Source of the DNA: Clostridiaceae bacterium | GTDB taxonomy: Bacteria; Bacillota; Clostridia; Saccharofermentanales; DTU023 | Assembly (NCBI GenBank): GCA_012518795.1 | Contig: JAAYRL010000050.1 | Location: 1 to 64,000 of the forward strand | Reading direction: 5' to 3' | Length of the DNA: 64,000 nt | Part shown: piece after piece, positions 49,728-59,768 of the stretch | How the letters are laid out: every line of letters starts with the position of its first letter | Numbering within the stretch: the first letter of the stretch is position 1 | Program-made: the position numbers and the translations under genes | Notes under the pieces: generated by a model | What the model was told of the DNA's origin: nothing | What the model saw: only the letters and a program-made list of their open reading frames with translations | Databases searched by the model: none

Positions 49728-49937
49728 ATAATTAGAAGTTTAAATCATTTTAATTTTTGTTATAACTAATTCTCTAATAGCTAAATAGTTACAAAACAGC
49801 TGTATAAGTGTATGAAATCACTGAATATATAAATATCAGTATTATTGTGTTCTTTTACAATTCTCTCAAATTTGTTTTATACTACTTTGAAAGAACGGAA
49901 ACGGAGCGGGAACTTACCCAGATAGATACAGGGAAAC

Positions 49938-51386
49938 ATGCCGGGGGGGTTCTCTATGATATTTAGTGAAATTTTGAATGTGATGCTGAACTTGTCAAAT
50001 ACAAGTATTCAGGAATTTGCTAATGCTATTTTATATGATCGATCCTATGTTTCTAAATGGGTAAATGACAGGGCATTGCCCGCTATTAGCGGGTGGCAAG
50101 AAACAAAAGCAAATATGACTGAATTTTTGGCAGCGAAGTTATCTGATTATGATATGGAGCATTTAGCAATCCAATATCCATATGTTCAAACTATTGTTCA
50201 AAGTAATATAAAACAGTCTAAAAAAGAATTAATTGAAACTTTATTAGAAAAAACATATACCCGAACTTTTAATAGAGATGAGATACTTAAACAGGAAAAA
50301 GTAATACTTGCACAAGATAAAACAAAGTGCTCAGCCATAACAATTACAGACACGAAAAATGTGATAAATTATCTTATCAATTTTTTAACACAGAATGTAT
50401 ACGAACTATCGGAATATTCAACATTTTACTATTCAGGTAACATTGTCCGATGCTTTAGTGCGGAGCTTTTGGACAATTACTATATTAACTATATGAGCCC
50501 GCACTGTCTCAGGGTAAAATTCACCGTAAATTTGGATTTAATTATTAATGATGAACAAGAAAAATTAATCTTTGTTAATTCATTTTTTCGTATAATTACC
50601 GGATTGCCATTTCTTAACTTAGAAATTTATGAGGCAACGAGAAAAACAGCACATATTGTCAGAATGGCACAAAAGGGAAATATGGCAGGATGGGGCTTTG
50701 ATTTAAAAAACGAAGTACCGGAAGTGCTGTTTGTCATAGAAAATGAAGAAAATGTTAATGAAAGCTATCTGAGTCTGCAAACCTTATTTGAAAATAAAAA
50801 CCCGATATTTTCCTTACAAGAGAATTTTGAGGAAGCTTTTAAGAATATAGATGAAGATTTACCTGAAAATATGCCTATTTTTTATACTCCTCGTCTATAT
50901 CTTTATTATGGTTCCGATGAGTTGAAAGAGCAGATGCTGCAAGATCGCTTTATTAATATCCAAGAATATGAATTATGGAATAAATTACAGACCTTCTTGT
51001 CGAGACCACAGATTCGTCAAGCTAAAATTATTATTACTAAAAGTTCTTTTAATGATACTTTTGCTCGTGGTTGGATTTATAAGACCAACGGAGGTATCCA
51101 AATCTTCGGTGATTACTATAAAAAGTATATGGCGGATATTTATATGATGTTCCAACGTAATAACATAATTATCCTCGATGATGATAAAATATCTAATGTG
51201 CATCGTCTGCCCATGTCTATTGTATACGGTGACCAAAGTCATTCATTTGCCTTGCGATTTAATCAGATGATTCCTTATGAAACAAGAAATATTATGTATG
51301 TATCAAAGAACAAAGTTTATACAAAGTTAGTTTATGATTGGTTAAAAGCTATTATTAATATAGAAAATGAAAATTTCTTAAAGTAA
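49938..51386 (+). CDS. Uncharacterised protein with N-terminal HTH-like segment (paralogue A)
   Basis: TSIQEFANAILYDRSYVSKWVNDRALPAISGW resembles an XRE-like HTH; the remaining ~400 aa match no family I recognise; paralogous to the next gene. ATG 49956 is an alternative start. Confidence 0.75.
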   Translation: MPGGFSMIFSEILNVMLNLSNTSIQEFANAILYDRSYVSKWVNDRALPAISGWQETKANMTEFLAAKLSDYDMEHLAIQYPYVQTIVQSNIKQSKKELIETLLEKTYTRTFNRDEILKQEKVILAQDKTKCSAITITDTKNVINYLINFLTQNVYELSEYSTFYYSGNIVRCFSAELLDNYYINYMSPHCLRVKFTVNLDLIINDEQEKLIFVNSFFRIITGLPFLNLEIYEATRKTAHIVRMAQKGNMAGWGFDLKNEVPEVLFVIENEENVNESYLSLQTLFENKNPIFSLQENFEEAFKNIDEDLPENMPIFYTPRLYLYYGSDELKEQMLQDRFINIQEYELWNKLQTFLSRPQIRQAKIIITKSSFNDTFARGWIYKTNGGIQIFGDYYKKYMADIYMMFQRNNIIILDDDKISNVHRLPMSIVYGDQSHSFALRFNQMIPYETRNIMYVSKNKVYTKLVYDWLKAIINIENENFLK

Positions 51387-51404
51387 CATGATTAGCTGAA
51401 ATTA

Positions 51405-52832
51405 ATGGAGAATAGAATGGATTTTAACTACTTTTTTTGTATGTTGGTGGACATGACCGATTCGTCTATTGCAGAAATTGCCAGGACCATTTCTTATGAC
51501 AGATCATATGTAAGCAAATGGTATAATGACAAAGCGTTACCATCAATATCAGCTTGGGATGATATTAGTCCGAAATTAGCAGCTTTATTTTCTGAAAAAT
51601 TACGAAAAGAGCATTATGAAAAAATTGCACAAAAAGTTCCTCGTGTCAAAACAGAGCGAGCTTCTCTATCAGATCAAGAATTATTAAAATCTTTGTTAGA
51701 CGATGCATTTAAGACCAGTTATCTGCAAACCTATCAAAAAGAAGATAGTCTTGCTGCATCTAACATTTCAATAATGATAAACGGCTTTGAAGAATTTATG
51801 GCATTTGTGGTGGATATTATCGACAAAGGACTGACAAATGAAGAAATCACGAAAAATATTTATTTTCAATATGATTTATTTGATTTTTTAACATCGGAAA
51901 TTATTGATAGTATGGTGTTTCCATATACGAGTAACAATAATTATCGCCTTCACTTTACTGTAAACTCACGCTTTTTGAATAATTATGGAAATGAATTAAT
52001 TAAAAAACTCCATAATTTTTTCCGTCTAACTTCTCAATTGCCATTTATGGAATTAATCCCTTATAAAAGCGATGATTTAAAAGAATTTCAATGTGCTTTT
52101 GATGAAACTTATTATAGTTATGGAGCTAATATCTCATCGGGGAACAATTTTAAAATCTTCATCACGAAAAATCCGAATATTTATGAAAAAGGCAGAAGAA
52201 AACTAAAAAAATTCTTTTCGGAATTGTTTCAATTGATTACGGTAGAGCCGTCCACTGAGAACTTTTTGTATTGGCTGAATCAAGAGCATCAAGGTCAGGT
52301 TGAGAATAGTGGTATATTTTTTCTGCCGGTATTACCTTTATATTGGGGAGGGTGGGATTTACGTGAAAAGTTGTACACAGAAAACCTCATATCACAGGCA
52401 GATTACGATGTCTGGCAAGTTGGATTAGATTTAAGTATACAAGAAAAAATTCAAAAATCGACTTTTTTAATAACGGAATCAGGAATCAATCGTGTTATGC
52501 ACAAAGGTCAGGTGAAAACCTGTGAAGGGTTTTTGCAGCTCAATGCCGAAGACCGATCAACCTATATTGCTGAAATTCAAATACTACTAGAAGAGAAAAA
52601 AGCCAAAGATGAATTATATGTGATTCCAAATGACATGGCAAATATCAACCGTCTGCCAACCAATGTCATCTATTCCGACGGAATTACCGCTTTTTATCTG
52701 CAAAATAATCAAGTCAATGCTTACAAGACAGGAAGACTTTTCTATAAAATAAATGATATTACTTTGGCTGATTTCGTTTATCGTTATCTGACTGAATTAC
52801 ACTTTATAGAAACGAATGATTTTGTCTTATAA
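51405..52832 (+). CDS. Uncharacterised protein with N-terminal HTH-like segment (paralogue B)
   Basis: SSIAEIARTISYDRSYVSKWYNDKALPSISAW; shares spaced motifs with paralogue A along its length. Confidence 0.75.
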   Translation: MENRMDFNYFFCMLVDMTDSSIAEIARTISYDRSYVSKWYNDKALPSISAWDDISPKLAALFSEKLRKEHYEKIAQKVPRVKTERASLSDQELLKSLLDDAFKTSYLQTYQKEDSLAASNISIMINGFEEFMAFVVDIIDKGLTNEEITKNIYFQYDLFDFLTSEIIDSMVFPYTSNNNYRLHFTVNSRFLNNYGNELIKKLHNFFRLTSQLPFMELIPYKSDDLKEFQCAFDETYYSYGANISSGNNFKIFITKNPNIYEKGRRKLKKFFSELFQLITVEPSTENFLYWLNQEHQGQVENSGIFFLPVLPLYWGGWDLREKLYTENLISQADYDVWQVGLDLSIQEKIQKSTFLITESGINRVMHKGQVKTCEGFLQLNAEDRSTYIAEIQILLEEKKAKDELYVIPNDMANINRLPTNVIYSDGITAFYLQNNQVNAYKTGRLFYKINDITLADFVYRYLTELHFIETNDFVL

Positions 52833-52871
52833 TCTACAATTCAAAGTAACAATGCAAAACAAAGAGTATGT

Positions 52872-54056
52872 TTATTCTAAGATGTTGTCTTTCTTTCCAA
52901 TACCGAGGAAACTTTGCCAAGAAAACTTTTCATTTTGGACTTTAAAATTGTATTCGATTCTCTCAACTTCATAATTTGCTTTGAATGCTTCTCCGAAAGC
53001 CAGATCATCATAGATAGCATATTTTCTGAAAAAATTCTCGAGACTGATGTTATTTTGTAAGAGATAAACAATAACATTATTCATAAAACGCCTACTGTCA
53101 GGCATACTTATTTCAGAAATTAATTTAACTTCCGGCCAATTAAAATGCGGATAAGGTAAAATGCTGATTGCTTCTTGAGTGTTCACTATAGGATCAGATC
53201 TTTTATATTGAACAGGTAATCTTTGTTCAGACAGTATTTTACACAATTCAGCAATAGTTTTAGCCAGCCGATTATCAGGATAAACAAATTGCCAAGTTAA
53301 CCAACCATGGAAATAGAGAGTTTTATTGGCTCGCAACAAGATTAGTGTTTTGAGTTTATCCCTGGTTGAAGGTTTTCTTGTAGTAGCCAACACAGGAAAA
53401 AGCAATGACAATTCTTTATGATTCAGACTGAAAGCTAAATCATGTAATTTATCTTCACTATTTGCTTTACGAAGTTGGGCAATAAGCCAATTACGGTGGG
53501 TCTGATTGATTTTCATTTGTCTTTCACGCGGTAAGACATGAAATTCTTTGGCTTTGTCAGTTAATTGACTTAAATTCAAATTGCTTAATCTTTCATAAGT
53601 GGTTTTTGAAATATTAACTTTTGCCGGACGTCTTAAATTTAAATTCCTTGTAGAATGTTGTTGAATTCTTCTGACATTTAAAGTAAATCCCGATTGTTGA
53701 TCTGAATTTTTGTTGTCTAATGCTGATTTTTCTATAATTGGTCCGGCTTCCTCCGATTTAGTCGATACTTCTGAATTAACTGTATCAATTAATTGATTGA
53801 TTTTAACCGGTCGAATTGATTTTTGGATTTCAACCGATTCCGTAGAAGCGACAGCACCTACAAGGTCAACAGAATCAACTGTATCAATAGAGTCAACAGA
53901 ATCAACTGTATCAATAGAGTTGACAGAATCAGCGGAATCGACAGAACTAACAGAGTCTACCGGATTTACAGATTCAACAGATTTTGCAGATTCTGTTGAG
54001 TCAACGAAATCTTTTTGATTAAAGTCTTCAGGTAAAGCTATCTTTCTAATTGACAT
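52872..54056 (-). CDS. Uncharacterised protein with N-terminal VDS/ST-rich repeats and helical C-terminal domain
   Basis: SVDSVDSIDTVDSVDSIDTVDSVD repeat; C-terminal region TRDKLKTLILLRANKTLYFHGWLTWQFVYPDNRLAKTIAEL; 1 bp from the upstream gene. Confidence 0.7.
   Translation of the reverse strand: MSIRKIALPEDFNQKDFVDSTESAKSVESVNPVDSVSSVDSADSVNSIDTVDSVDSIDTVDSVDLVGAVASTESVEIQKSIRPVKINQLIDTVNSEVSTKSEEAGPIIEKSALDNKNSDQQSGFTLNVRRIQQHSTRNLNLRRPAKVNISKTTYERLSNLNLSQLTDKAKEFHVLPRERQMKINQTHRNWLIAQLRKANSEDKLHDLAFSLNHKELSLLFPVLATTRKPSTRDKLKTLILLRANKTLYFHGWLTWQFVYPDNRLAKTIAELCKILSEQRLPVQYKRSDPIVNTQEAISILPYPHFNWPEVKLISEISMPDSRRFMNNVIVYLLQNNISLENFFRKYAIYDDLAFGEAFKANYEVERIEYNFKVQNEKFSWQSFLGIGKKDNILE
53866..53930. 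repeat. 27-bp in-frame coding repeat
   Basis: TCAACAGAATCAACTGTATCAATAGAG repeated in tandem; encodes the VDS/IDT repeats on the minus strand. Confidence 0.9.
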
Positions 54057-54057
54057 A

Positions 54058-55596
54058 CTACTTATCTTTTCTTAAATCAGTACTCAGAGCAAAAGGCAAA
54101 GCTTCGACCGCATCTCTGATTTCGGCTGTGGTGTAAATTAGTCGTTCTACAATATCTGCCAAAGCCGATTCAAATTCAGTTAAAGTTTTTCCGATTTTTT
54201 GATTAGATTTTTCTTTGAATTCAATAGTTGAATTATTAATTGAAGTATTAATCTTATCTAAATCCTGGATGACAGAATTCATCTTATCGATTAATTGTTC
54301 AAATTGATTTGCCTGTTCACTGCGCAATTTATCACTCATATAAATTGTTGCTTGTGATTGTTCGATACTATTGTTAATTGTTGATAAAGAGTTATTCAGA
54401 GCTGTTTCCAAGCTGCCGATTTGTTCTTTAAGGCTGGCATCTTCACCTGCATAAACCGAAGTCATCCTTTCGGTTACACTTGAGATTACTTCGAGATTAT
54501 CTGCCAGTTTAGCCATATCGTTGGCGATATCATTTTTAGCAACAGTCATCAGTTCAATTGATTCCGAGACTTCGCGGTTTAAAAGGATATTTTGTTGACG
54601 AGAATTTTCCATAACTGCAATTGAATCCTGGATGAAGTTTTTCGTATCATCCATCATCGAATTAAACGAATTGAGTTCATCTTGGATAGACTGAAAATTA
54701 TTTTTCATTGCAATGGTTAATTCATCAGAAAAATTTTGAGCTAATTGTTTCATTCCGTCATTTTGTTTATTACTCAAAGATTCAGCTAAATTGGACAACG
54801 TTTCACTAGATTTATTAATTGGTGGTGCAATCTCATTTTGCATCACTTCTTTAATAGTAGTGCTCAGATTATTATTAAAATCTTCCGAAACAAAATCTTC
54901 CAAATTAGAATTGAATTTATCCATAGCCTGGCTGATTGAATTTTCATGTTCGGTCATTTCATTTACTAACAAAGCGAGACCTGATTTGTCAGTATAAACA
55001 GGAACATACCGCTCAGTTTTTCTAATTAAACGATCAATGATTTGTGCAGAACTTTCTAACAGAATTTTACGCTGATTCAGTAAAAAGAGACTAACCAAGA
55101 GACTGACGATAAATGGAACTAACATCATAAAACGACTGATCTGAAATTGTTCAGGATTGATTTCCGGAGCGATAGCCAAGACCAGACTAGCTATAATTCC
55201 ACATGTCAAAACAAGAATACTTAAAGTATATTGGAAACAAGTTTTTAATTGAGGTTCGGCTAAATTATCTAAATTAAATTCGCTATCCAGATTCGGTAGC
55301 CATTTTCCGTCATATTTTTCTTTGCTGTCCTCAATTAGATTATGTACACTCTCTTTAAGCAGTTCGGAATCAGATTCATCGGCATATATTTCTAATTCTA
55401 CAGTATGGCTGATTTGGCAACCGTGTAATAAATCCAGTTTTTCCATGAAATTTTCAATAGAATACTTCAAGTTATTTCGTTGCTTATTGCTTATAATGAT
55501 ATAAATTATCCCTATTAAAACTAATACTATAGGTACTCCTGCGAAGAAAACCAATTCAAAATAGGATAAAGAGATATTGCTGATTAAGGTATGCAT
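54058..55596 (-). CDS. Three-TM membrane protein with long coiled-coil tail
   Basis: TM at N-terminus (ELVFFAGVPIVLVLIGIIYIII), TM pair (YTLSILVLTCGIIASLVLAI; FMMLVPFIVSLLVSLFLL), then about 330 aa of helical, coiled-coil-like sequence. Confidence 0.75.
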   Translation of the reverse strand: MHTLISNISLSYFELVFFAGVPIVLVLIGIIYIIISNKQRNNLKYSIENFMEKLDLLHGCQISHTVELEIYADESDSELLKESVHNLIEDSKEKYDGKWLPNLDSEFNLDNLAEPQLKTCFQYTLSILVLTCGIIASLVLAIAPEINPEQFQISRFMMLVPFIVSLLVSLFLLNQRKILLESSAQIIDRLIRKTERYVPVYTDKSGLALLVNEMTEHENSISQAMDKFNSNLEDFVSEDFNNNLSTTIKEVMQNEIAPPINKSSETLSNLAESLSNKQNDGMKQLAQNFSDELTIAMKNNFQSIQDELNSFNSMMDDTKNFIQDSIAVMENSRQQNILLNREVSESIELMTVAKNDIANDMAKLADNLEVISSVTERMTSVYAGEDASLKEQIGSLETALNNSLSTINNSIEQSQATIYMSDKLRSEQANQFEQLIDKMNSVIQDLDKINTSINNSTIEFKEKSNQKIGKTLTEFESALADIVERLIYTTAEIRDAVEALPFALSTDLRKDK

Positions 55597-55724
55597 TATT
55601 TGCCTCCCAAAACGAATTTTTAGTTTTTATATTATATAATGATACTAAATTGACATAGTTAATGGCAATAATTAGAATAATGAAATGAATTAAATTGATA
55701 TTATCTAGTTGATAAGGAGCACAT

Positions 55725-57383
55725 ATGGCAACAAAATATATTTTTGTAACCGGAGGCGTTGTTTCAGGTCTTGGTAAAGGGATTACCGCCGGAGCATTAG
55801 GAGCTTTGTTAAAAGCACGTGGCTTAAGTGTTGTAACTCAAAAATTTGATCCGTATATCAATGTAGATCCCGCCTTGATGAGTCCAACTCAACATGGAGA
55901 AAAATTTATTACTGAAGACGGTGCTGAAACCGATCTGGACATTGGACACTATGAAAGGTTCACCGATGTCAATTTGACAGCAGAATCAGATATAACTTCA
56001 GGTCAGATTTATCAAGCAGTAATCAAACGTGAGCGTGAAGGTGGATATAACGGTGGTACGGTTCAAGTTGTTCCTCATATTATTAATGAGATCAAAGATC
56101 ATATGTTCCGTATTTCCCGCAATGAACCGACAGATGTTGTAATTGCGGAAATAGGAGGCACAGTCGGAGATATGGAGGGTACACCGTATATTGAAGCAAT
56201 TCGCCAAGTCAGTTATCAAGTCGGTCGTGAGAATTGTCTTTTTATGCATGTAACGCTTTTGCCATATCTGAATAATCCGGGAGAAATTAAGACGAAACCG
56301 ACTCAACATAGTGTGCTTAAATTGTTATCTTATGGCGTTCAACCTGATATTCTGGTTTGCAGAACCGAAGTGCCCTTAGACGAATCGATTAAGCGCAAGA
56401 TTGCTCTATATTGTAATGTTAAATACGAGAATGTAATTGAAAATCTTGATGTATCTACAGTATATGAATTACCTTTATACTTTGAAAAACAAGGTTTGGC
56501 AAATGCAGTCTGCAAGCAACTGGGCATTGCCCAGTTTGTTGAACCGGATTTATCTTTATGGAAGCGTTTAAATGAACAAATCAGATACACTACTCGTAAA
56601 TTAAAGATTGCTTTAGTCGGAAAATATGTTTCTTTACAGGATGCATATTATTCAGCTTTGGAAGCAATAGATCATGCTTCAATTGAAAATGGAGTTGCGC
56701 CGGAAATTGTATGGGTAGACAGTGATCCTCTGGAAGAAGTGTCCGAAGAGGAATTAAACGATATTTTTGCTGATGTTGATGCAATGATTATTCCTGGTGG
56801 GTTTGGTCCGCGTGGTATGGAGGGAATGATCAGATCTGCTGAATATGCTCGAGTAAACAAGTTACCGTTTTTGGGAATTGGTCTGGGCATGCAAATGGGC
56901 GTAGTAGAAATTGCACGAAATTTAGCAAATATAAAAGATGCTCATACGGATGAGTTTGAAAAACCCTGCTCGGATATTTTTTATTATGCAGGCTTAAGTG
57001 ATACACAGGCAGCAATATTGTCAGAAATTCCCTTACCCGATCAACCGATGCGAGTAGGGGCATATCCGATGAAAATCAAAGAAAACACAAAACTGCATCA
57101 GATTTATCGAAGTACGGAAGCTTCTGAACGACATCATCATCGCAGAGAATTTAATCTGGTATGGCAAGGTCCTTTATTGCAAACCGGTTTAGTGTTTAGT
57201 GGAACATCACCTGATGGAAAATGGATTGAAGCAGTAGAATTACCTGATCATCCTTTTTATATCGGTATAATTTCACATCCCGAATTTAAATCGCGTCCGA
57301 TCAAACCACATCCGTTATACAATGCATTTATCGAAGCAGCTTTAAAGTATAAAAAATCAAAACCGAAAGTCCAAACCGAATAA
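55725..57383 (+). CDS. pyrG: CTP synthase with substituted glutaminase nucleophile
   Basis: [55 protein letters not shown]; glutaminase motif reads GIGLGMQ. Confidence 0.97.
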   Translation: MATKYIFVTGGVVSGLGKGITAGALGALLKARGLSVVTQKFDPYINVDPALMSPTQHGEKFITEDGAETDLDIGHYERFTDVNLTAESDITSGQIYQAVIKREREGGYNGGTVQVVPHIINEIKDHMFRISRNEPTDVVIAEIGGTVGDMEGTPYIEAIRQVSYQVGRENCLFMHVTLLPYLNNPGEIKTKPTQHSVLKLLSYGVQPDILVCRTEVPLDESIKRKIALYCNVKYENVIENLDVSTVYELPLYFEKQGLANAVCKQLGIAQFVEPDLSLWKRLNEQIRYTTRKLKIALVGKYVSLQDAYYSALEAIDHASIENGVAPEIVWVDSDPLEEVSEEELNDIFADVDAMIIPGGFGPRGMEGMIRSAEYARVNKLPFLGIGLGMQMGVVEIARNLANIKDAHTDEFEKPCSDIFYYAGLSDTQAAILSEIPLPDQPMRVGAYPMKIKENTKLHQIYRSTEASERHHHRREFNLVWQGPLLQTGLVFSGTSPDGKWIEAVELPDHPFYIGIISHPEFKSRPIKPHPLYNAFIEAALKYKKSKPKVQTE

Positions 57384-57400
57384 ATTATAGGAGGCTAAAT

Positions 57401-58906
57401 ATGGCATTTATTTATGAAGAATTATCCCGCACATTTAGTGAATATCTTTTAGTACCTAATTTAACGAAAAAAACATGTGTGCCCGCGAATGTTTCCTTAA
57501 AAACACCTTTAATCAAATATCGTAAAGGTGAAGAAGAAAGCCCAATTAGTTTAAATATCCCATATACTTCGGCGATTATGCAATCCGTGTCCAATGACAG
57601 AATGGCTATTGCTCTGGCTCGAGAGGGTGGATTGTCATTTATCTTCGGCTCACAACCAATTAAGAAACAAGCGGAGATGATCCGCAATGTTAAAAAATTT
57701 AAAGCCGGTTTTGTTCCGAGTGACAGCAATTTACCACCGGAAGCAACTTTGACCGACGTGATTAAGTTAAAAGAAAAAACCGGTCATTCTACGGTACCTA
57801 TTACGTCGGATGGGAGCTCGACGGGAAAGCTCTTGGGGATTATTACCAGCAGAGATTATCGTGTTTCGAGAATCCAAGGCGATGAGAAAGTCAAAGATTT
57901 CATGACTCCGATTGAACAGATGATTTATGCGAAGGAAGGTATTACTTTAAGTGAAGCGAATGACATAATCTGGGACCATAAATTAAATCAATTACCGATT
58001 GTTGATAAAAACGGCAGATTAACCAGTCTCGTATTTCGTAAAGACTATGATGAACATAAACAAAATCCATATGAAATGCTTGATTCCGGCAAGCGTCTTA
58101 TGGTAGGTGCCGGAATCAATACTCGTGACTATGAAGAAAGAATCCCGGCTTTGGTCAAGTCAGGTGTAGATGTACTCTGCATTGATTCATCTGACGGATT
58201 TTCCGAATGGCAATCAGATACGCTTAAATGGGTGAGAGACAAGTACGGTGAGGATGTATATATCGGTGCCGGCAATGTAATTGATGCTCAAGGTTTTCGT
58301 TATTTAGCTGATGCCGGAGCTGATTTCATCAAAGTCGGTATTGGCGGCGGATCAATTTGTATTACACGTGAACAAAAGGGAATCGGACGCGGACAAGCTT
58401 CAGCCGTTATTGCTGTAGCGGAAGCTAGAGATGAATATTTCAAAGAAACCGGAACTTACATACCTATTTGTTCAGACGGCGGTATTGTGCATGATTATCA
58501 TATGGCTTTAGCCTTGGCAATGGGTGCAGACTTCTTGATGTTAGGACGTTACTTCGCCAGATTTGATGAAAGTCCTACGCGTCGACTAATGGTAAATGGT
58601 AGTTATGTTAAAGAATACTGGGGTGAAGGTTCGAATCGGGCACGCAATTGGCAAAGATATGATGACGGTGAACATGAAGGCAAGATGGTTTTCGAAGAAG
58701 GCGTTGATTCTTATGTGCCTTATGCCGGAAAACTTAAAGATAATATAGAAAATTCCGTAGCTAAAATGAAATCTACTATGTGCTCATGCGGTTCGCTTAC
58801 TCTGGATGAATTTAAAGAAAATGCCCGTCTGGTTGTGGTTTCTCCAACTAGTATTGTTGAAGGCGGGGCTCATGACGTTATTCGCAAAGAAAGTGATCGC
58901 TCCTGA
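57401..58906 (+). CDS. guaB: IMP dehydrogenase with CBS domains
   Basis: [35 protein letters not shown] segments; [31 protein letters not shown]. Confidence 0.95.
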   Translation: MAFIYEELSRTFSEYLLVPNLTKKTCVPANVSLKTPLIKYRKGEEESPISLNIPYTSAIMQSVSNDRMAIALAREGGLSFIFGSQPIKKQAEMIRNVKKFKAGFVPSDSNLPPEATLTDVIKLKEKTGHSTVPITSDGSSTGKLLGIITSRDYRVSRIQGDEKVKDFMTPIEQMIYAKEGITLSEANDIIWDHKLNQLPIVDKNGRLTSLVFRKDYDEHKQNPYEMLDSGKRLMVGAGINTRDYEERIPALVKSGVDVLCIDSSDGFSEWQSDTLKWVRDKYGEDVYIGAGNVIDAQGFRYLADAGADFIKVGIGGGSICITREQKGIGRGQASAVIAVAEARDEYFKETGTYIPICSDGGIVHDYHMALALAMGADFLMLGRYFARFDESPTRRLMVNGSYVKEYWGEGSNRARNWQRYDDGEHEGKMVFEEGVDSYVPYAGKLKDNIENSVAKMKSTMCSCGSLTLDEFKENARLVVVSPTSIVEGGAHDVIRKESDRS

Positions 58907-59054
58907 TAAATGAATGAATCCTGATAAATAAATGAAAATAATTTAAATAAAACTTGCAGTATTATGCTTTTTCTTATATAAAGAATAGCTAAAACAGTTG
59001 ATTATATATTGCGATTGTGCAAAAACAATTAACCATGAAAAGAGGAATTACAGA

Positions 59055-59534
59055 GTGTCACAAAAAGTTTATGAAATGACCTATGAAGGAATTAAAGAAC
59101 TACAAGATGAACTTGAATATCGTAAAACCGAACTTTCAATAGAGATTGCTGAAAGATTGAAAGAAGCTCGTGCTTTAGGTGATCTTTCCGAAAATTCAGA
59201 ATATGATGATGCTAAAGATGCTCAAGCCAAAAATGAAGTAAGAATTGCAGATATTGAGGCAATCTTGAAAAATGCCAAGGTGATAGAAGATGCTGAAATC
59301 TCGAGTGATAAAGTAACTTTGGGGTCAAAAGTAAAACTCTTAGATGTTGAATATGACGAAGAATTGATATATACCATTGTCGGTTCACTTGAAGAAGACA
59401 TTTTTAAAAACAAAATTTCGAATGAATCTCCGGTAGGAAGTGCAATCATGGGACATAGAGCCGGTGATACCGTTAAAGTTATATCTTTAGCCGGTGAACT
59501 GGAGTATAAAATTTTAGAAATACATAAAAAATAA
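59055..59534 (+). CDS. greA: Transcription elongation factor GreA
   Basis: Start moved to GTG 59055 (AGAGGA upstream). YEGIKELQDELEYRKTELSIEIAERLKEARALGDLSENSEYDDAKDAQ. Confidence 0.95.
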   Translation: MSQKVYEMTYEGIKELQDELEYRKTELSIEIAERLKEARALGDLSENSEYDDAKDAQAKNEVRIADIEAILKNAKVIEDAEISSDKVTLGSKVKLLDVEYDEELIYTIVGSLEEDIFKNKISNESPVGSAIMGHRAGDTVKVISLAGELEYKILEIHKK

Positions 59535-59646
59535 TTAGAAATACATAAATAATAATTTAGAGTTTCATAAAAAATAATTAGAGTTTCATAAAAAATAATT
59601 AGAGATTCATAAAAAATAATTAGAGATTCATAGAAAATAATATGAA
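59516..59646 (+). repeat. 21-22-bp tandem repeats (about 5-6 copies) starting at the greA stop codon
   Basis: GAAATACATAAAAAATAATTA / GAAATACATAAATAATAATTTA / GAGTTTCATAAAAAATAATTA x2 / GAGATTCATAAAAAATAATTA / GAGATTCATAGAAAATAAT. Confidence 0.95.
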
Positions 59647-59768
59647 AACAATTAAAGAATAAATGAGCTGCTGCACAAGTTGTTTCTATTCCTGATCAAT
59701 AATCGATCTATAGTAAATCATAGAATACATAGAGAGCAAACTTATTATTAAAAGAAATAGGGGAGTCT

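Noticed and set aside
53797-54018. Plus-strand ORF rich in ST/ES repeats
   Set aside because: Antisense shadow of the VDS repeat in the minus-strand gene.
52872-55596. Complete Zorya defence system
   Set aside because: Only a topological resemblance to ZorA; no MotB-like ZorB and no ZorD-type gene. Kept only as a hypothesis about the pair.
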